From Myxococcota bacterium (GTDB lineage: Bacteria; Myxococcota_A; Polyangia; Polyangiales; JANWZI01): 64,000 nt of DNA. The position numbers were made by a program, and so were the translations under genes. The notes beneath the pieces are model-generated. The model did not search any database. It worked only from the letters and a program-made list of their open reading frames with translations, and was not told where the DNA came from. Below, one piece after another: positions 46,124 to 54,744 of the stretch. Within the stretch, counting starts at the first letter, position 1, and every line of letters starts with the position of its first letter. The stretch spans positions 37,311 through 101,310 of the forward strand of contig JANWZI010000004.1 in the NCBI GenBank assembly GCA_025054695.1, in the 5' to 3' direction.

Positions 46124-46597
46124 TCAGGCGTACTGCGGAACGGTCCGGCGTGCGCCGAAGCGGGGAACCGGGCGCCAGCTGGTCGGGCCGCCCCCGCGAT
46201 GAGGGGCGCGCGCCGGTAGGCCGTCGAACGCCATTCCCATCGCGGGCCCGTTCGTCCAGACGACACGGCAGGGAAAGACGTACTCCTGACCCAAGCGCAC
46301 GTCGGTGGCGCGAAGCACCGTGCGGGTGCCCGGCGAGAGCGTCCGCGCCGACTCGACGATGAGCCCGTCGGCGCCGAGCGCACGCACCTGCCCGGAGCCG
46401 AACCCTCCTGGAACGGTGAATTGGACCGGCAGCGGACCCTCGGCCGAAGGGGGCGCCGCGCCGTCGAGCGACTCGCCGCGCAGCAGCGAGGTCAGGCCAC
46501 GCAGGCGCGCTCGCTCCGACTCGTCGAGCGGTGGCCCCGAGAGATCGCCGCGGGCGCGCAGCATCTGGTATTCGTACACGATGTCGAGCAGGCTCAT
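46124..46597 (-). CDS. PilZ-like domain protein
   Basis: The product is 157 residues from MSLLDIVYEYQMLRARG; the start 32 codons upstream gives shadow-like text. A short N-terminal helix leads to a PilZ-type beta-barrel (VQFTVPGGFGSGQVRALGADGLIVES, YVFPCRVVWTNGPAMGMAFDGLP), ending in a basic tail. The usual RxxxR and D/NxSxxG c-di-GMP motifs are not clear, so it may be a degenerate PilZ that does not bind c-di-GMP. It is divergent from rarA across 258 bp that holds a perfect palindrome. Confidence 0.65.
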   Translation of the reverse strand: MSLLDIVYEYQMLRARGDLSGPPLDESERARLRGLTSLLRGESLDGAAPPSAEGPLPVQFTVPGGFGSGQVRALGADGLIVESARTLSPGTRTVLRATDVRLGQEYVFPCRVVWTNGPAMGMAFDGLPARAPHRGGGPTSWRPVPRFGARRTVPQYA

Positions 46598-46721
46598 CGG
46601 TTTCTCCCTCGTCTCACGGGCGTTACGATCACCGCTCTGGACCGACGCGAGCAGCAACTGATGTGCCACGTGGCCGTTGGCCCGAGATTGCATGCGAAGT
46701 CCCGCGACGCGCGCGGGCCGT

Positions 46722-46740
46722 CGTGTCCGATTCGGACACG
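46722..46740. promoter_or_regulatory. Palindrome CGTGTCCG-ATT-CGGACACG
   Basis: A perfect 8+3+8 inverted repeat in the divergent region between the PilZ-like gene and rarA, followed shortly by another GTGTCA. It is a candidate operator or a transcribed hairpin. There is no T-run on either side, so it is not an intrinsic terminator. Confidence 0.45.
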
Positions 46741-46855
46741 TCTGTCATGGCGTGTCACTCGCGCTGATCGGGCGGAAGAGCTCGCGAATCGACCTGTCCG
46801 GCTCGTCGTGACCGGCACGTTGCGATAGACGTTCGAGCGACTCCGAGGGTTCACG

Positions 46856-48187
46856 GTGGACCTTTTTCGTCACGCCTCCGACCGAGACCCCACCGGAAGG
46901 CCTCTTTCAGACCGCATGCGGCCGCGCCGGCTTGGGGAGATGGTCGGTCAGAGACATCTGCTCGGTGAGAACGCGCTGCTGCCGCGCGCGGTGGCTCACC
47001 GGCGACTGCCCTCGATGGTGCTCGTGGGCCCGCCGGGAAGTGGCAAGACGACGCTCGCCCGGCTGCTGGCCGCCGAAACGGAGGCCCATTTCGAGACGTG
47101 GAGCGCAGTGACCGGGGGCCTCGCGGAGCTTCGGGACGCCATCGAACGCGCCGACCACCGCCGGCTCGAGGGGCGGCGGACGGTCCTCTTCGTCGACGAG
47201 ATCCACCGCGTCACGCGGGGTCAGCAGGACGTGCTGCTACCGCACGTCGAGCGCGGAACCGTCGTGTTGGTCGGCGCGACGACGGAAAACCCGTCCTTCG
47301 CCCTGACCGCCGCGCTGCTGTCGCGGCTGCGGGTCTTTCGACTCGAGCCATTGTCGAGCGAGGACCTCGTCGCGCTGCTCGAGCGCGCCCTCGCAGATCA
47401 CGAACGGGGCCTCGGCGCGCTCGAGCTGCGGGCCGAGCCGGAGGCCCTGGCTCGTCTCGCCTCGGCGGTCGGCGGCGATGCGCGGCGGGCGCTCGACGTA
47501 TTGGAGCTGGCGGCGGTGCACGCCGCGCCGCCGCACGGCAGCGGCGTGCTCGGCATCGAGAGCGTCCAGGCCGCGCTCGCCGAACCGGCGCTGCCCCACG
47601 ACCGCGGAGGCGATGCGCACCACGACCTCGCCTCCGCGTTCATCAAGTCGATGCGCGGTAGCGACCCGGATGCCGCCGTCTACTGGATGATGCGCCTGCT
47701 CGATGCGGGCGACGACCCCCTCTTCGTGCTGCGGCGCATGATCGTCTTCGCGAGCGAGGACGTGGGCAACGCGGACCCGCATGCGTTGCCGCTCGCCGTC
47801 GCCGCCGACGCGGCCTTCCGGCGCCTGGGCATGCCCGAGGGAATCTTCGCGATGGCTCAGGCGTGCTGTTACCTCGCCTGCGCGCCCAAGTCGGACGCGA
47901 GCTCGCGCGCGTGGCTGGCCGCCCGCGGCGACGTTCGCGAGCACGGGGCCCTCGCGGTGCCGATGCACCTGCGCAATGCGCCCACCGCGGCGATGCGCGC
48001 CGAGGGACGCGGCGCGGGCTACCGCAACCCGCACGACGAGGGCGGTCACGCGCCGGGCGTCGTGTACTTGCCCGACGCGCTCGCCGGTCGTCGCTATTAC
48101 GACCCGAAGAACATGGGGGCGGAGGCGCGCCTGCGTGCCTGGTTGGAACGGCTGCGCCTGCGCGGGCGGCCGGAAGGGACGCACTGA
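46856..48187 (+). CDS. rarA: Replication-associated recombination protein A (AAA+ ATPase)
   Basis: The 443-residue product starts at a GTG (VDLFRHASDRDPTGRPLSDRMRPRRLGEMVGQRHLLG, the standard RarA/MgsA opening). The Walker A is LVGPPGSGKTTLARLLA, the Walker B RTVLFVDEIHR, and sensor 1 VGATTENPSFAL. The C-terminal tetramerisation part (DAAVYWMMRLLDAGDDPLFVLRRMI, ASEDVGNADPHALPLA) is complete. It acts at stalled replication forks and single-strand gaps. Five bases after its stop the glycosyltransferase begins, so they may be cotranscribed. Confidence 0.96.
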   Translation: MDLFRHASDRDPTGRPLSDRMRPRRLGEMVGQRHLLGENALLPRAVAHRRLPSMVLVGPPGSGKTTLARLLAAETEAHFETWSAVTGGLAELRDAIERADHRRLEGRRTVLFVDEIHRVTRGQQDVLLPHVERGTVVLVGATTENPSFALTAALLSRLRVFRLEPLSSEDLVALLERALADHERGLGALELRAEPEALARLASAVGGDARRALDVLELAAVHAAPPHGSGVLGIESVQAALAEPALPHDRGGDAHHDLASAFIKSMRGSDPDAAVYWMMRLLDAGDDPLFVLRRMIVFASEDVGNADPHALPLAVAADAAFRRLGMPEGIFAMAQACCYLACAPKSDASSRAWLAARGDVREHGALAVPMHLRNAPTAAMRAEGRGAGYRNPHDEGGHAPGVVYLPDALAGRRYYDPKNMGAEARLRAWLERLRLRGRPEGTH

Positions 48188-48191
48188 ATCG

Positions 48192-49394
48192 ATGGGCGCG
48201 GAGCCATCGTCCTTCGTCTGGCACGTCGCGGCGATGCCGTTCCCTTCGCCACAGGGCACGCAAGCCGCCGTCGCAGCCATGGTCACGGCCGAGGTGCGGG
48301 CGGGGCGCAGCGCACGGCTGTTGACGTACGGCGAGGGCGTCGGGCCGCCGCCCGAGGGCATCCCCGTCCAACGTGCGTGGCGGGTGCCGGGCTCGGCGTC
48401 GCTGCGCTCGGGGCCGTCGGTGCGCAAGCTCGCCGCCGATGCCCTGCTCGCGGCCGCGCTGCGCCGGGTGGCGTGCAGGGCGCACGCGGCCTTCTTCGTC
48501 GCCCACCACGTCGAGGCGCTGCTCGCGGCGCTGCCGGTGCGCCGTCGCGGTCCCGTCGTGTACGTCGCGCACACGAGCCTGCAAGCCGAGCTGCCCGTGT
48601 ATTTCGCGGCGGGCGTGCTCGCACCAGCCGCCACGGTCGGCCGTACGCTCGACGTGCGTGCCGTACGATGGGCGGATGCGGCGGTGGCCGTCGCGCCGCG
48701 TCTGGCGGCGCGTCTGCAAGAGACGTCGGGACGAGCGGTAGGTGTCGTCCCGCTGCCGTGGCCGCTTCCGCCCCCGACGCATCCCGAGGCCTGGCTCGCG
48801 GCCCGCACGGCGATCGGGGTGCCGCTCGATGCGGAAGTCATCCTCTACGCGGGCAATCTGGACCCGTATCAGGGCTGGGAGGACCTCGTCGAGGTGCTCG
48901 CGCGGCTCGTGCGCCGTCGCCCGCGGCTGCGCCTGCTCGTCGCGACGGCGTCCCCTTCGGAGCCGCTGTTCGCCGAGGCGCGACGCGCGGGCGTCGCCGA
49001 CCGTTTGCACGTCGTGCCCTTGCGCGACGAAGCGGACCGTCGCGACGCGCATGCGGCGGCCGACGTTGCGGTCGTGCCCAGGCGGGTCGAAGGTGGCGTC
49101 AGCGTCAAGTGGATCGACGCGATGGCGCGAGGGGTTCCCGTCGTGGCCGCGGAGCTCGCGACGGGGGGATACGCGATCGATCCGCAGACGGCCCTCGTCA
49201 CCGACGGCGAGGGGGCGGCGCTCGCGGCCGCCACGGCCGTCCTGCTCGGAGCACCCGAGCGGCATGCGTTCGCCGAGCGCGCCCGTCGCTGGGTGGCGCG
49301 CGTGATGAGCGCGGAGGCCTACCTCGCCGCGATGGATGCGGCGGTGGAACGTGCGCGCGCAACGTTCGGCGCGCGTGCCCCTCGGCGGTGTTGA
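48192..49394 (+). CDS. Glycosyltransferase, GT4-like
   Basis: The product is 400 residues from ATGGGCGCG (MGAEPSSFVWHVAAMPFPSPQGTQAAVAAM), whose N-terminus contains the Gly/His-rich start of GT-B enzymes (VAAMPFPSPQGTQ). The C-terminal nucleotide-binding half has VILYAGNLDPYQGWEDLVEVL, LHVVPLRDEADRRDAHAAADVAVVPRRVEGGVSVKWIDAMARGVPVVA. These are the classical motifs, with Glu of EGGVS contacting the donor. A retaining cytoplasmic transferase is expected; the acceptor is unknown. No polysaccharide cluster surrounds it. Confidence 0.88.
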   Translation: MGAEPSSFVWHVAAMPFPSPQGTQAAVAAMVTAEVRAGRSARLLTYGEGVGPPPEGIPVQRAWRVPGSASLRSGPSVRKLAADALLAAALRRVACRAHAAFFVAHHVEALLAALPVRRRGPVVYVAHTSLQAELPVYFAAGVLAPAATVGRTLDVRAVRWADAAVAVAPRLAARLQETSGRAVGVVPLPWPLPPPTHPEAWLAARTAIGVPLDAEVILYAGNLDPYQGWEDLVEVLARLVRRRPRLRLLVATASPSEPLFAEARRAGVADRLHVVPLRDEADRRDAHAAADVAVVPRRVEGGVSVKWIDAMARGVPVVAAELATGGYAIDPQTALVTDGEGAALAAATAVLLGAPERHAFAERARRWVARVMSAEAYLAAMDAAVERARATFGARAPRRC

Positions 49395-49470
49395 CGTGAC
49401 GCGCGTGGCGCCGATGGCACACGACGAGGATCCTCCCGAGGCGTCGGCTGCGGCGGCGGTCGGTGGATTC

Positions 49471-49612
49471 GCGTTCGGACTCGGATTCGGCCTCGGACCC
49501 GACGTCCCGGTCGCGGTGTGTCCGACTCTGAGTCCGAGCCCGAGCCGGGGACCGAGGCCGAGTCCGAGTCGGAGTCCGAAACGGACACCGAGCCCGAGCC
49601 TGAGCCCGAATC
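49471..49612. repeat. Hexanucleotide array 5, two oppositely oriented blocks (about 140 bp)
   Basis: The left block reads GGRCTC (CGGACTCGGATTCGGCCTCGG). After about 30 unrelated bases the right block reads GAGYCC (GAGTCCGAGCCCGAGCCG onward). The halves can therefore pair. It sits between two convergent genes, the glycosyltransferase and cstA, just past both stops. Confidence 0.88.
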
Positions 49613-49638
49613 GCCATCAAGCAACGTGACCTCCACCG

Positions 49639-51315
49639 TCAGCCCGCCGTTTGCGAAACGGTGCCCCGTGGGCGGATCGCCGATCGCCACAGCGCGCGAG
49701 CCGCCGCGCCGCACACGTACAGCGCGAGCGCGAGCAGGGCGGCCGCGGTGAGCCGCAACACCGGATCGGCCACTCCGAAGAGCTGCACGAGCAGCGCCCA
49801 CAGCGTCATCGCCAGGACGAACGCGCACGGCAGCGCCACGAACCAGCTCGGCCGCCGCTCCGCGCGCAGCCAGACGAGCACGCCGAGCAGCGTGAGGGCC
49901 GCGAGGAGCTGATTGCTCGTGCCGAACAGTGTCCAGAACTTGGTGTAGGCGGGCGGCTTGCCGGGCGCCGTCTCCGTGAGCGCGAGGGCGAGCGCGGGCG
50001 GGGCGAGGGTCAGGGCCGTGGCGAGCACCGCACTCGCGCGACTGCGCCAGCCGAACAGCTCCTGCAACACGTAGCGTCCGAGGCGCGCGGCCACGTCGAT
50101 CGTGTCGAAGACGAACGTCGAGAAGGCCATCGCGCCGAACGTGCTCGCGACGAGCAGGTGCTCCGGGCCGACGATGGCCGCCACGAATCGACCGAGCCCA
50201 TCGCCGTAGATGCGGCCGGGCGACTTGCCGGTCAGCTCCCCGTCGAGCGCCGTCACCACGGTGGACAGGGCGATGACGGCGACCAGCCCCTCGAGCAGCA
50301 TGCCTCCGTAGCCGACGGGTTTGCAGTCGCTTTCGCGCGCGATTTGCTTGCTCGTGGTGCCCGAGCAAACGAGCCCGTGAAAGCCGGAGCAGGCGCCGCA
50401 CGCGATGGTGACGAACAGGAAGGGGAAGAGCGCGCCCGTGGGACCGGGCGCCTGCCAGGTGCGGAACGCGGGCTGCTCGATGGGCAAGTCGAGCAGGAAC
50501 ATCCCGACCAGACCCGCGCCGAGCGCGGCGTACAGGACGAATCCGCCGAGGTAGCCGCGGGGCTGCAGCAAGAGCCAGACGGGGAGCAGGGACGCGACGA
50601 AACAGTAAGCCAGGATACAAAACCCCCACGTCCGTGCGTCCGCGACGAGCCAGTCGGAGCAGAGCGTTCCGAGCCAGACGACGAGGCCCGTCGCGGGCAC
50701 GAACAGGGCCGTCCACAGCCACAGCGGCGCCTGGGGCCAGCGGCGACGCAGCAGGCCCATGGCGAGCGCGAGCGACAAGTACGCGACGGAGGCGAAGGCG
50801 ACGGCGCCCCCCGGATGGAACGAGGTGCCGTCTGGCAGCTCGCGCGCGGCGCCGACGAACGTGGCCGCCGTGATGTCGGTGAACGCCACGAGCACGTAGC
50901 CGAGCGCGACCCAGATGAAGCCCATCATGGCCATCCAGGCGCCTCGACCGACGTGCTCGCGCATCAGCTCCGCGATGGTCGCCGCGCGATGGCGCACGCT
51001 GGCGAGCAGGGCCGACAGGTCGTGCACGGCGCCGATGAGCACGACGCCCAGCGCGATCCACAGCAGCGCCGGACCCCATCCGTACAGTTGTGCCGCCAGA
51101 ATGGGGCCCGCGATGGGGCCCGCGGCCGCGATGGCGCTGAAGTGCTGCGAGAGCAGATAGAAGCGAGGGGTCGGCACGAAGTCGACGCCGTCGGCGCGCG
51201 CGACGGCCGGCGTCGGGCGCGTGTCGTCGAGACCTAGGCGCGATGCGACGATCCGGCCCCAGCCGAGATAGCCGACGACGAGCACCGCGACCGCGGCCAG
51301 CGCGAGCAGCGTCAC
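49639..51315 (-). CDS. cstA: Carbon starvation protein A family transporter
   Basis: The 558-residue integral membrane protein has about 15 hydrophobic segments. The family N-terminus (RYLGWG-like LVVGYLGWGRIVASRLGLDD, TPAVARADGVDFVPTPRFYLLSQHFSAIAAAGPIAGPILA) is unmistakable, as are CGACSGFHGLVCSGTTSKQIARESD and VSLTALDG-like TVVTALDGELTGKSPG. CstA-family proteins import peptides and/or pyruvate. It is shorter than the E. coli protein (701), as in many other bacteria. It reads towards array 5. Confidence 0.95.
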   Translation of the reverse strand: MTLLALAAVAVLVVGYLGWGRIVASRLGLDDTRPTPAVARADGVDFVPTPRFYLLSQHFSAIAAAGPIAGPILAAQLYGWGPALLWIALGVVLIGAVHDLSALLASVRHRAATIAELMREHVGRGAWMAMMGFIWVALGYVLVAFTDITAATFVGAARELPDGTSFHPGGAVAFASVAYLSLALAMGLLRRRWPQAPLWLWTALFVPATGLVVWLGTLCSDWLVADARTWGFCILAYCFVASLLPVWLLLQPRGYLGGFVLYAALGAGLVGMFLLDLPIEQPAFRTWQAPGPTGALFPFLFVTIACGACSGFHGLVCSGTTSKQIARESDCKPVGYGGMLLEGLVAVIALSTVVTALDGELTGKSPGRIYGDGLGRFVAAIVGPEHLLVASTFGAMAFSTFVFDTIDVAARLGRYVLQELFGWRSRASAVLATALTLAPPALALALTETAPGKPPAYTKFWTLFGTSNQLLAALTLLGVLVWLRAERRPSWFVALPCAFVLAMTLWALLVQLFGVADPVLRLTAAALLALALYVCGAAARALWRSAIRPRGTVSQTAG

Positions 51316-51376
51316 GGCGCAACCGTAACGCGGACGGAGCCGTTACCGCGACGGGCGAAGGGGCGTGCGAAGCGGC

Positions 51377-51434
51377 CGTGGACTCGGGCACGCACTCGGA
51401 CCCGGTCCATGGCTCCGACTCGCGCTGGGGCTCC
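51377..51434 (-). repeat. Degenerate hexamer-array-like stretch
   Basis: A few GGACTC/GGCTCC/CACTCGG units (GTGGACTCGGGCACGCACTCGG, GGCTCCGACTCG) with irregular spacing lie in the divergent gap between cstA and the SDR gene. It looks like an eroded member of the same family, but could be chance in GC-rich DNA. Confidence 0.35.
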
Positions 51435-51526
51435 GCCTGTCTCTTCTCGGCCCCGATCACGGCGCTCGCACACCTCCTGCGGACCTTGCGGCCCGCCGTC
51501 CGACGTGCGACGCACGAGACGAACCG

Positions 51527-52408
51527 ATGACGGACGAGCAATCGGCCTCGCGACACGCTCTGCCGCTCGAGGGCAAGACCGTGCTCGTGACGGGCGCGAA
51601 CACGGGGATCGGCCGTGAGACGGCGCGGCAGCTCGCCCGGAAAGGCGCGCGCGTCTGGCTCGCCTGCCGGAGCCTCGACAAGGCGCAGCCCGTGGTCGCG
51701 CAGATCCGCGCCGAAACGGGACGCGCGGACGCCGCGGAGGCTCTCGGCTGCAATCTGGCCAGCCTGCGATCCGTCCGGCAAGCCGTGCGGGAGCTGCTCG
51801 ATCGCGAGAGCCGGCTCGACGTCGTCGTCGCCAACGCGGGCGTCGGGGGGCAGCGCGGCGTGACGGAGGACGGCTTCGAGCTGCATTTCGGCGTCAATCA
51901 CCTCGGCCACTTCCTGCTCGTCACGTCCCTGTTGCCGCGATTGCGCGCGCATGCCCCGGCGCGCGTCGTCGTGGTGGCTTCGCATTCGCACTATCAGGCG
52001 CGCGGCATCGACTGGGAGGCGGTCCGCGGACCGACCCGCACCGCGCTGGGCATCCGCGAGTATGCGGTGAGCAAGCTCGCCAACGTGCTCTTCGTCGCCG
52101 AGCTGGCGCGCGGCCGCGCAGGAGCCGGGGTCCACGCGTACGCGGTGCATCCCGGCGTCGTCGCCAGCGACATCTGGCGGCGCGTGCCCTGGCCCATCCG
52201 GCCGTTGATGCGCGCGTTCATGCTCTCCAACGAACGCGGAGCGTTCTCGTCGGTCCATTGCGCCAGCGCCGCCGAGGTCGCGAGCGACAATGGCCTGTAC
52301 TACGACCAGAATGGCCGGCCCCGCCGGCCCTCGCGCGCCGCACGCGACGAGGCGCTCGCACGCGAGCTGTGGGAACGCAGCGAGCGCTGGGTCGCCGAGG
52401 CGGGTTGA
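51527..52408 (+). CDS. Short-chain dehydrogenase/reductase
   Basis: The product is 293 residues from MTDEQSASRHALPLEGK. The NAD(P)-binding TGANTGIGRE (TGxxxGxG), the NNAG-equivalent VVANAGVGG, the catalytic Ser in VVVASHSHYQARG, and YAVSKLANVLF (YxxxK) are present, with VHPGVVASDIW after the active site. It belongs to the retinol-dehydrogenase-like group by overall pattern. An oxidoreductase on alcohols, ketones or lipids is likely; the substrate is unknown. It stands alone, divergent from cstA. Confidence 0.9.
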   Translation: MTDEQSASRHALPLEGKTVLVTGANTGIGRETARQLARKGARVWLACRSLDKAQPVVAQIRAETGRADAAEALGCNLASLRSVRQAVRELLDRESRLDVVVANAGVGGQRGVTEDGFELHFGVNHLGHFLLVTSLLPRLRAHAPARVVVVASHSHYQARGIDWEAVRGPTRTALGIREYAVSKLANVLFVAELARGRAGAGVHAYAVHPGVVASDIWRRVPWPIRPLMRAFMLSNERGAFSSVHCASAAEVASDNGLYYDQNGRPRRPSRAARDEALARELWERSERWVAEAG

Positions 52409-52463
52409 CGGCGCGGGACCGGCTACTCGGGCGCGACGAAGCCATCGCGAGCGAGCTCGTGAT

Positions 52464-52596
52464 CGAGGCCGAGCTCGAGTCGATACCCGAGCCCCACTCC
52501 CAGGCCGAGGCCGATTCCGAGACCGAATCCGAGACCGAGTCCGATCCCGAGCCCGAACTCGAGTCCGAGACTGACTCCGAGACCGCGGCCGAGTCG
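52464..52596 (+). repeat. GAGYCC hexanucleotide array 6 (about 130 bp)
   Basis: About twenty-two imperfect GAGYCC-like units on the plus strand (GAGGCC, GATTCC, GAGACC, GAATCC, GAGTCC, GAACTC). It occupies the convergent gap after the SDR stop and before the TPR gene stop. Confidence 0.9.
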
Positions 52597-52615
52597 TTCG
52601 GCCCGAAGGTCGCAC

Positions 52616-53356
52616 TCAGAACCGCAGGTCGAGCGAGGTGCCAGCAGGTCCGAGCGTGATGCGCGCGCGGCTCGTGGGCTCGTCCTCCGCAGGCGCTCCG
52701 ACCAGCAACACGACCCCGACCGCCGCAGCGGCCAAACCGGCGCCCATCAGCGACAGGCCCACGCCCGTGAGCAGCGGCGCGCGTTCGTACGCGCCTTCGA
52801 GCTCGCTCCACGGCGTTCCGACGGTCGCCTGCTCGACGTGCGCGACGTCGGCGCGACCGAGGGCGAACGTCACGCCGCCCCCGATGGCGAGCGCTCCGCC
52901 CCCGATGGCGACGATCCACGGAAACGGCCCGCGACTGCGGGAGGCTGATGCGCGCCCGCCCGGGCCGTCGCGCGACTCGTCCGTGTCGGATCGCGCCGTC
53001 GCGTCGCGGCCACGCGCGCGAAGCGCGCGCAGGTGACCCTCGACCTCGGCGCGATTGGCGGCATCGGGCATCTCGCGCAGGTACCGCTCGAACGCCTCGA
53101 TGGCCTGCTCGCGCAGGTCGGCGCGCGCGCAAGCGAGGCCGATGTTGAACAGCAGCGCCGGATGCCCCGACAGCTCGTGGGCCGCACGAAAGTACTCCGC
53201 CGCCTCCGCGTAGTCGCCTCGGTCGAACGCGGCGCGGCCCGACAGGAACAGACGCCGTGCCTGGTCCTGCTCGGGAGCCTGCGCGCGCACGGGTGGGACC
53301 GCGACGAGCAGCGCGAAACCGAGCGCGAGCCGACTCGACCACGTCGCGTTACGCAT
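52616..53356 (-). CDS. Exported TPR protein
   Basis: The product is 246 residues from MRNATWSSRLALGFALLVAVPPVRAQ, a clear signal peptide; the track start is 92 codons too far. Two TPR units (ARRLFLSGRAAFDRGDYAEAAEYFRAAHELSGHPALLFNIGLACARADLREQAIEAFERYL) are followed by an Arg/Gly/Ser linker and two membrane segments (FPWIVAIGGGALAIGGGVTFALG; LLTGVGLSLMGAGLAAAAVGVVLLVG). It is a type common in myxobacterial envelopes; the role is unknown. Confidence 0.8.
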   Translation of the reverse strand: MRNATWSSRLALGFALLVAVPPVRAQAPEQDQARRLFLSGRAAFDRGDYAEAAEYFRAAHELSGHPALLFNIGLACARADLREQAIEAFERYLREMPDAANRAEVEGHLRALRARGRDATARSDTDESRDGPGGRASASRSRGPFPWIVAIGGGALAIGGGVTFALGRADVAHVEQATVGTPWSELEGAYERAPLLTGVGLSLMGAGLAAAAVGVVLLVGAPAEDEPTSRARITLGPAGTSLDLRF

Positions 53357-53476
53357 CGACCGCAGCGTGCTATGCACGGGCGCGAGGGCGCAAGGGTCGG
53401 CGAGAGGACGCGGTCGCTTTTTCGACGGCCCTCGGTGAGGCCCCGTACCATTCGTTCGGAACGACGGAGGTTCGCG

Positions 53477-53893
53477 ATGGGCTGGGACATCGAGCCTGCG
53501 CGGCAACGCAGGAGCATGCGACGGGCGGTCACGACCGACTGCCAGGTCGTCGCCGACACCGGATTCCGGCTGCTCGGCCGGTGGACGCTGGACGTGTCCA
53601 CCGAGGGCATCCGCGTGGCCAGCCTCGGGCACACCGCGCGCGGAGAGGTGGTCTACGTGAGCCTGCGGCTGCCGCGAACCAGTTTATGGATCGACGCGAT
53701 CGGCGAGGTGGTGCGCGTGGCCCGCGGCCGGCGGACGGGCGAGCCCGGCCCCGCGCTCGGCATCCGCTTCACGTCGATCGAGCCGGTCGACCGCGCGTTG
53801 CTGGCCGCGAGCCTGCGTGGGCTACCCCCGCCGCTGCCCGCTCGCCGCGTGCGCGTCGATTACGCCGCGGCCGTGCTCGCCGCGGCGGCCTGA
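53477..53893 (+). CDS. PilZ domain protein
   Basis: The 138-residue product starts at ATGGGCTGGGAC (MGWDIEPARQRRSMRRAVTTDCQVVADTGFRLL). It has the PilZ signature: the Arg cluster RQRRSMRRAV followed at the expected distance by DVSTEGIRVAS (D/NxSxxG). A beta-barrel follows (EVVYVSLRLPRTSLWIDAIGEVVRVARG, GIRFTSIEPVDRALL). It probably binds c-di-GMP and controls an effector by protein contact. A GGAGG sits before the start. It is divergent from the TPR gene and convergent with the methyltransferase gene. Confidence 0.88.
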   Translation: MGWDIEPARQRRSMRRAVTTDCQVVADTGFRLLGRWTLDVSTEGIRVASLGHTARGEVVYVSLRLPRTSLWIDAIGEVVRVARGRRTGEPGPALGIRFTSIEPVDRALLAASLRGLPPPLPARRVRVDYAAAVLAAAA

Positions 53894-53901
53894 GGGCGGG
53901 C

Positions 53902-54744
53902 TCAGTCCTCGGCCCGGCGGGCCGAAACGAGCCCGGCATGCATGCGCAACGAGAGGGGCCCGCCGCCGTGATAGACGTCGAGCGTGCGCTCGACGTCCCC
54001 GAACAGCCGCTCGCCCTCCGGTCCGGCTCCACAGGCCTGCTCACAATCACGCACGCCGAGCCAGCGAGCGAGCGGATCGGAGACGAGCGCGCGCGCATGG
54101 CGGAACGGCAACACGATGTCGTCGATCTCGAGCGAGACGTCCTCGAATCCCGCCGCGCGTACGGCGCCGGTCAACCCGGCCGCACCGGGGTACCTCGCGG
54201 CCAGCGCGTCGGCCCGCGCCGCGAGCTCCGGTCGATCGAACCGAAGCGCGACCTCGCGGAGCGCATCGAGCGGCTCTTCGAAGCTCCCCGCGAGCGCGCA
54301 GACGAGCAGCAAGCGGCCGCCGGAAACGAGCACGCGGTGGGCCTCGGAGAGCAGCCGTGTCGTGGCGGACGTCGGCGCCGGCGGCCAGTGCACGGCCACC
54401 AGATCGAACACCGCGTCGTCGAATCCGAGCGCGTCGGGCTGCTCGACCTTGAAGAAGATCCGGCGGCCTTCGTGCACCAGAGCGCGACGCCGCGCCAGCT
54501 CGAGAAACGCCGCGTCCGCATCCACCGCGACGAGGCGACTGGCCGGATCGAGGCGTTCGAGAAGCGCCTGGCAGACGGCACCCGTCCGGCAGCACGGATC
54601 GAGCGCGCGCAGCCGGCTGCCCTCCGCGACGCGCGAGGCGAGCCACGTGGCCAAGCGCTTGCCCACTCGGGGCACGAACACGCCGTCGTACAGGGCCGCC
54701 TCGTTCTCCGGATCGCGGACGGGCGGCCGCGAGGGCCGCGTCAT
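53902..54744 (-). CDS. Class I SAM-dependent methyltransferase-like protein
   Basis: The 280-residue product has a Rossmann core with motif I LRALDPCCRTGAVCQALL. The usual GxGxG is written CCRTG, and an Asp at the end of strand 2 (LVAVDADAAFLELARR) is present. FDLVAVHWPPAPTS and LLSEAHRVLVSGGRLLLVC (motif-post I) fit a small-molecule methyltransferase. SAM binding may be altered by the changed motif I. Its ATG overlaps the stop of the HEAT protein gene (ATGA). The substrate is unknown. Confidence 0.75.
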   Translation of the reverse strand: MTRPSRPPVRDPENEAALYDGVFVPRVGKRLATWLASRVAEGSRLRALDPCCRTGAVCQALLERLDPASRLVAVDADAAFLELARRRALVHEGRRIFFKVEQPDALGFDDAVFDLVAVHWPPAPTSATTRLLSEAHRVLVSGGRLLLVCALAGSFEEPLDALREVALRFDRPELAARADALAARYPGAAGLTGAVRAAGFEDVSLEIDDIVLPFRHARALVSDPLARWLGVRDCEQACGAGPEGERLFGDVERTLDVYHGGGPLSLRMHAGLVSARRAED

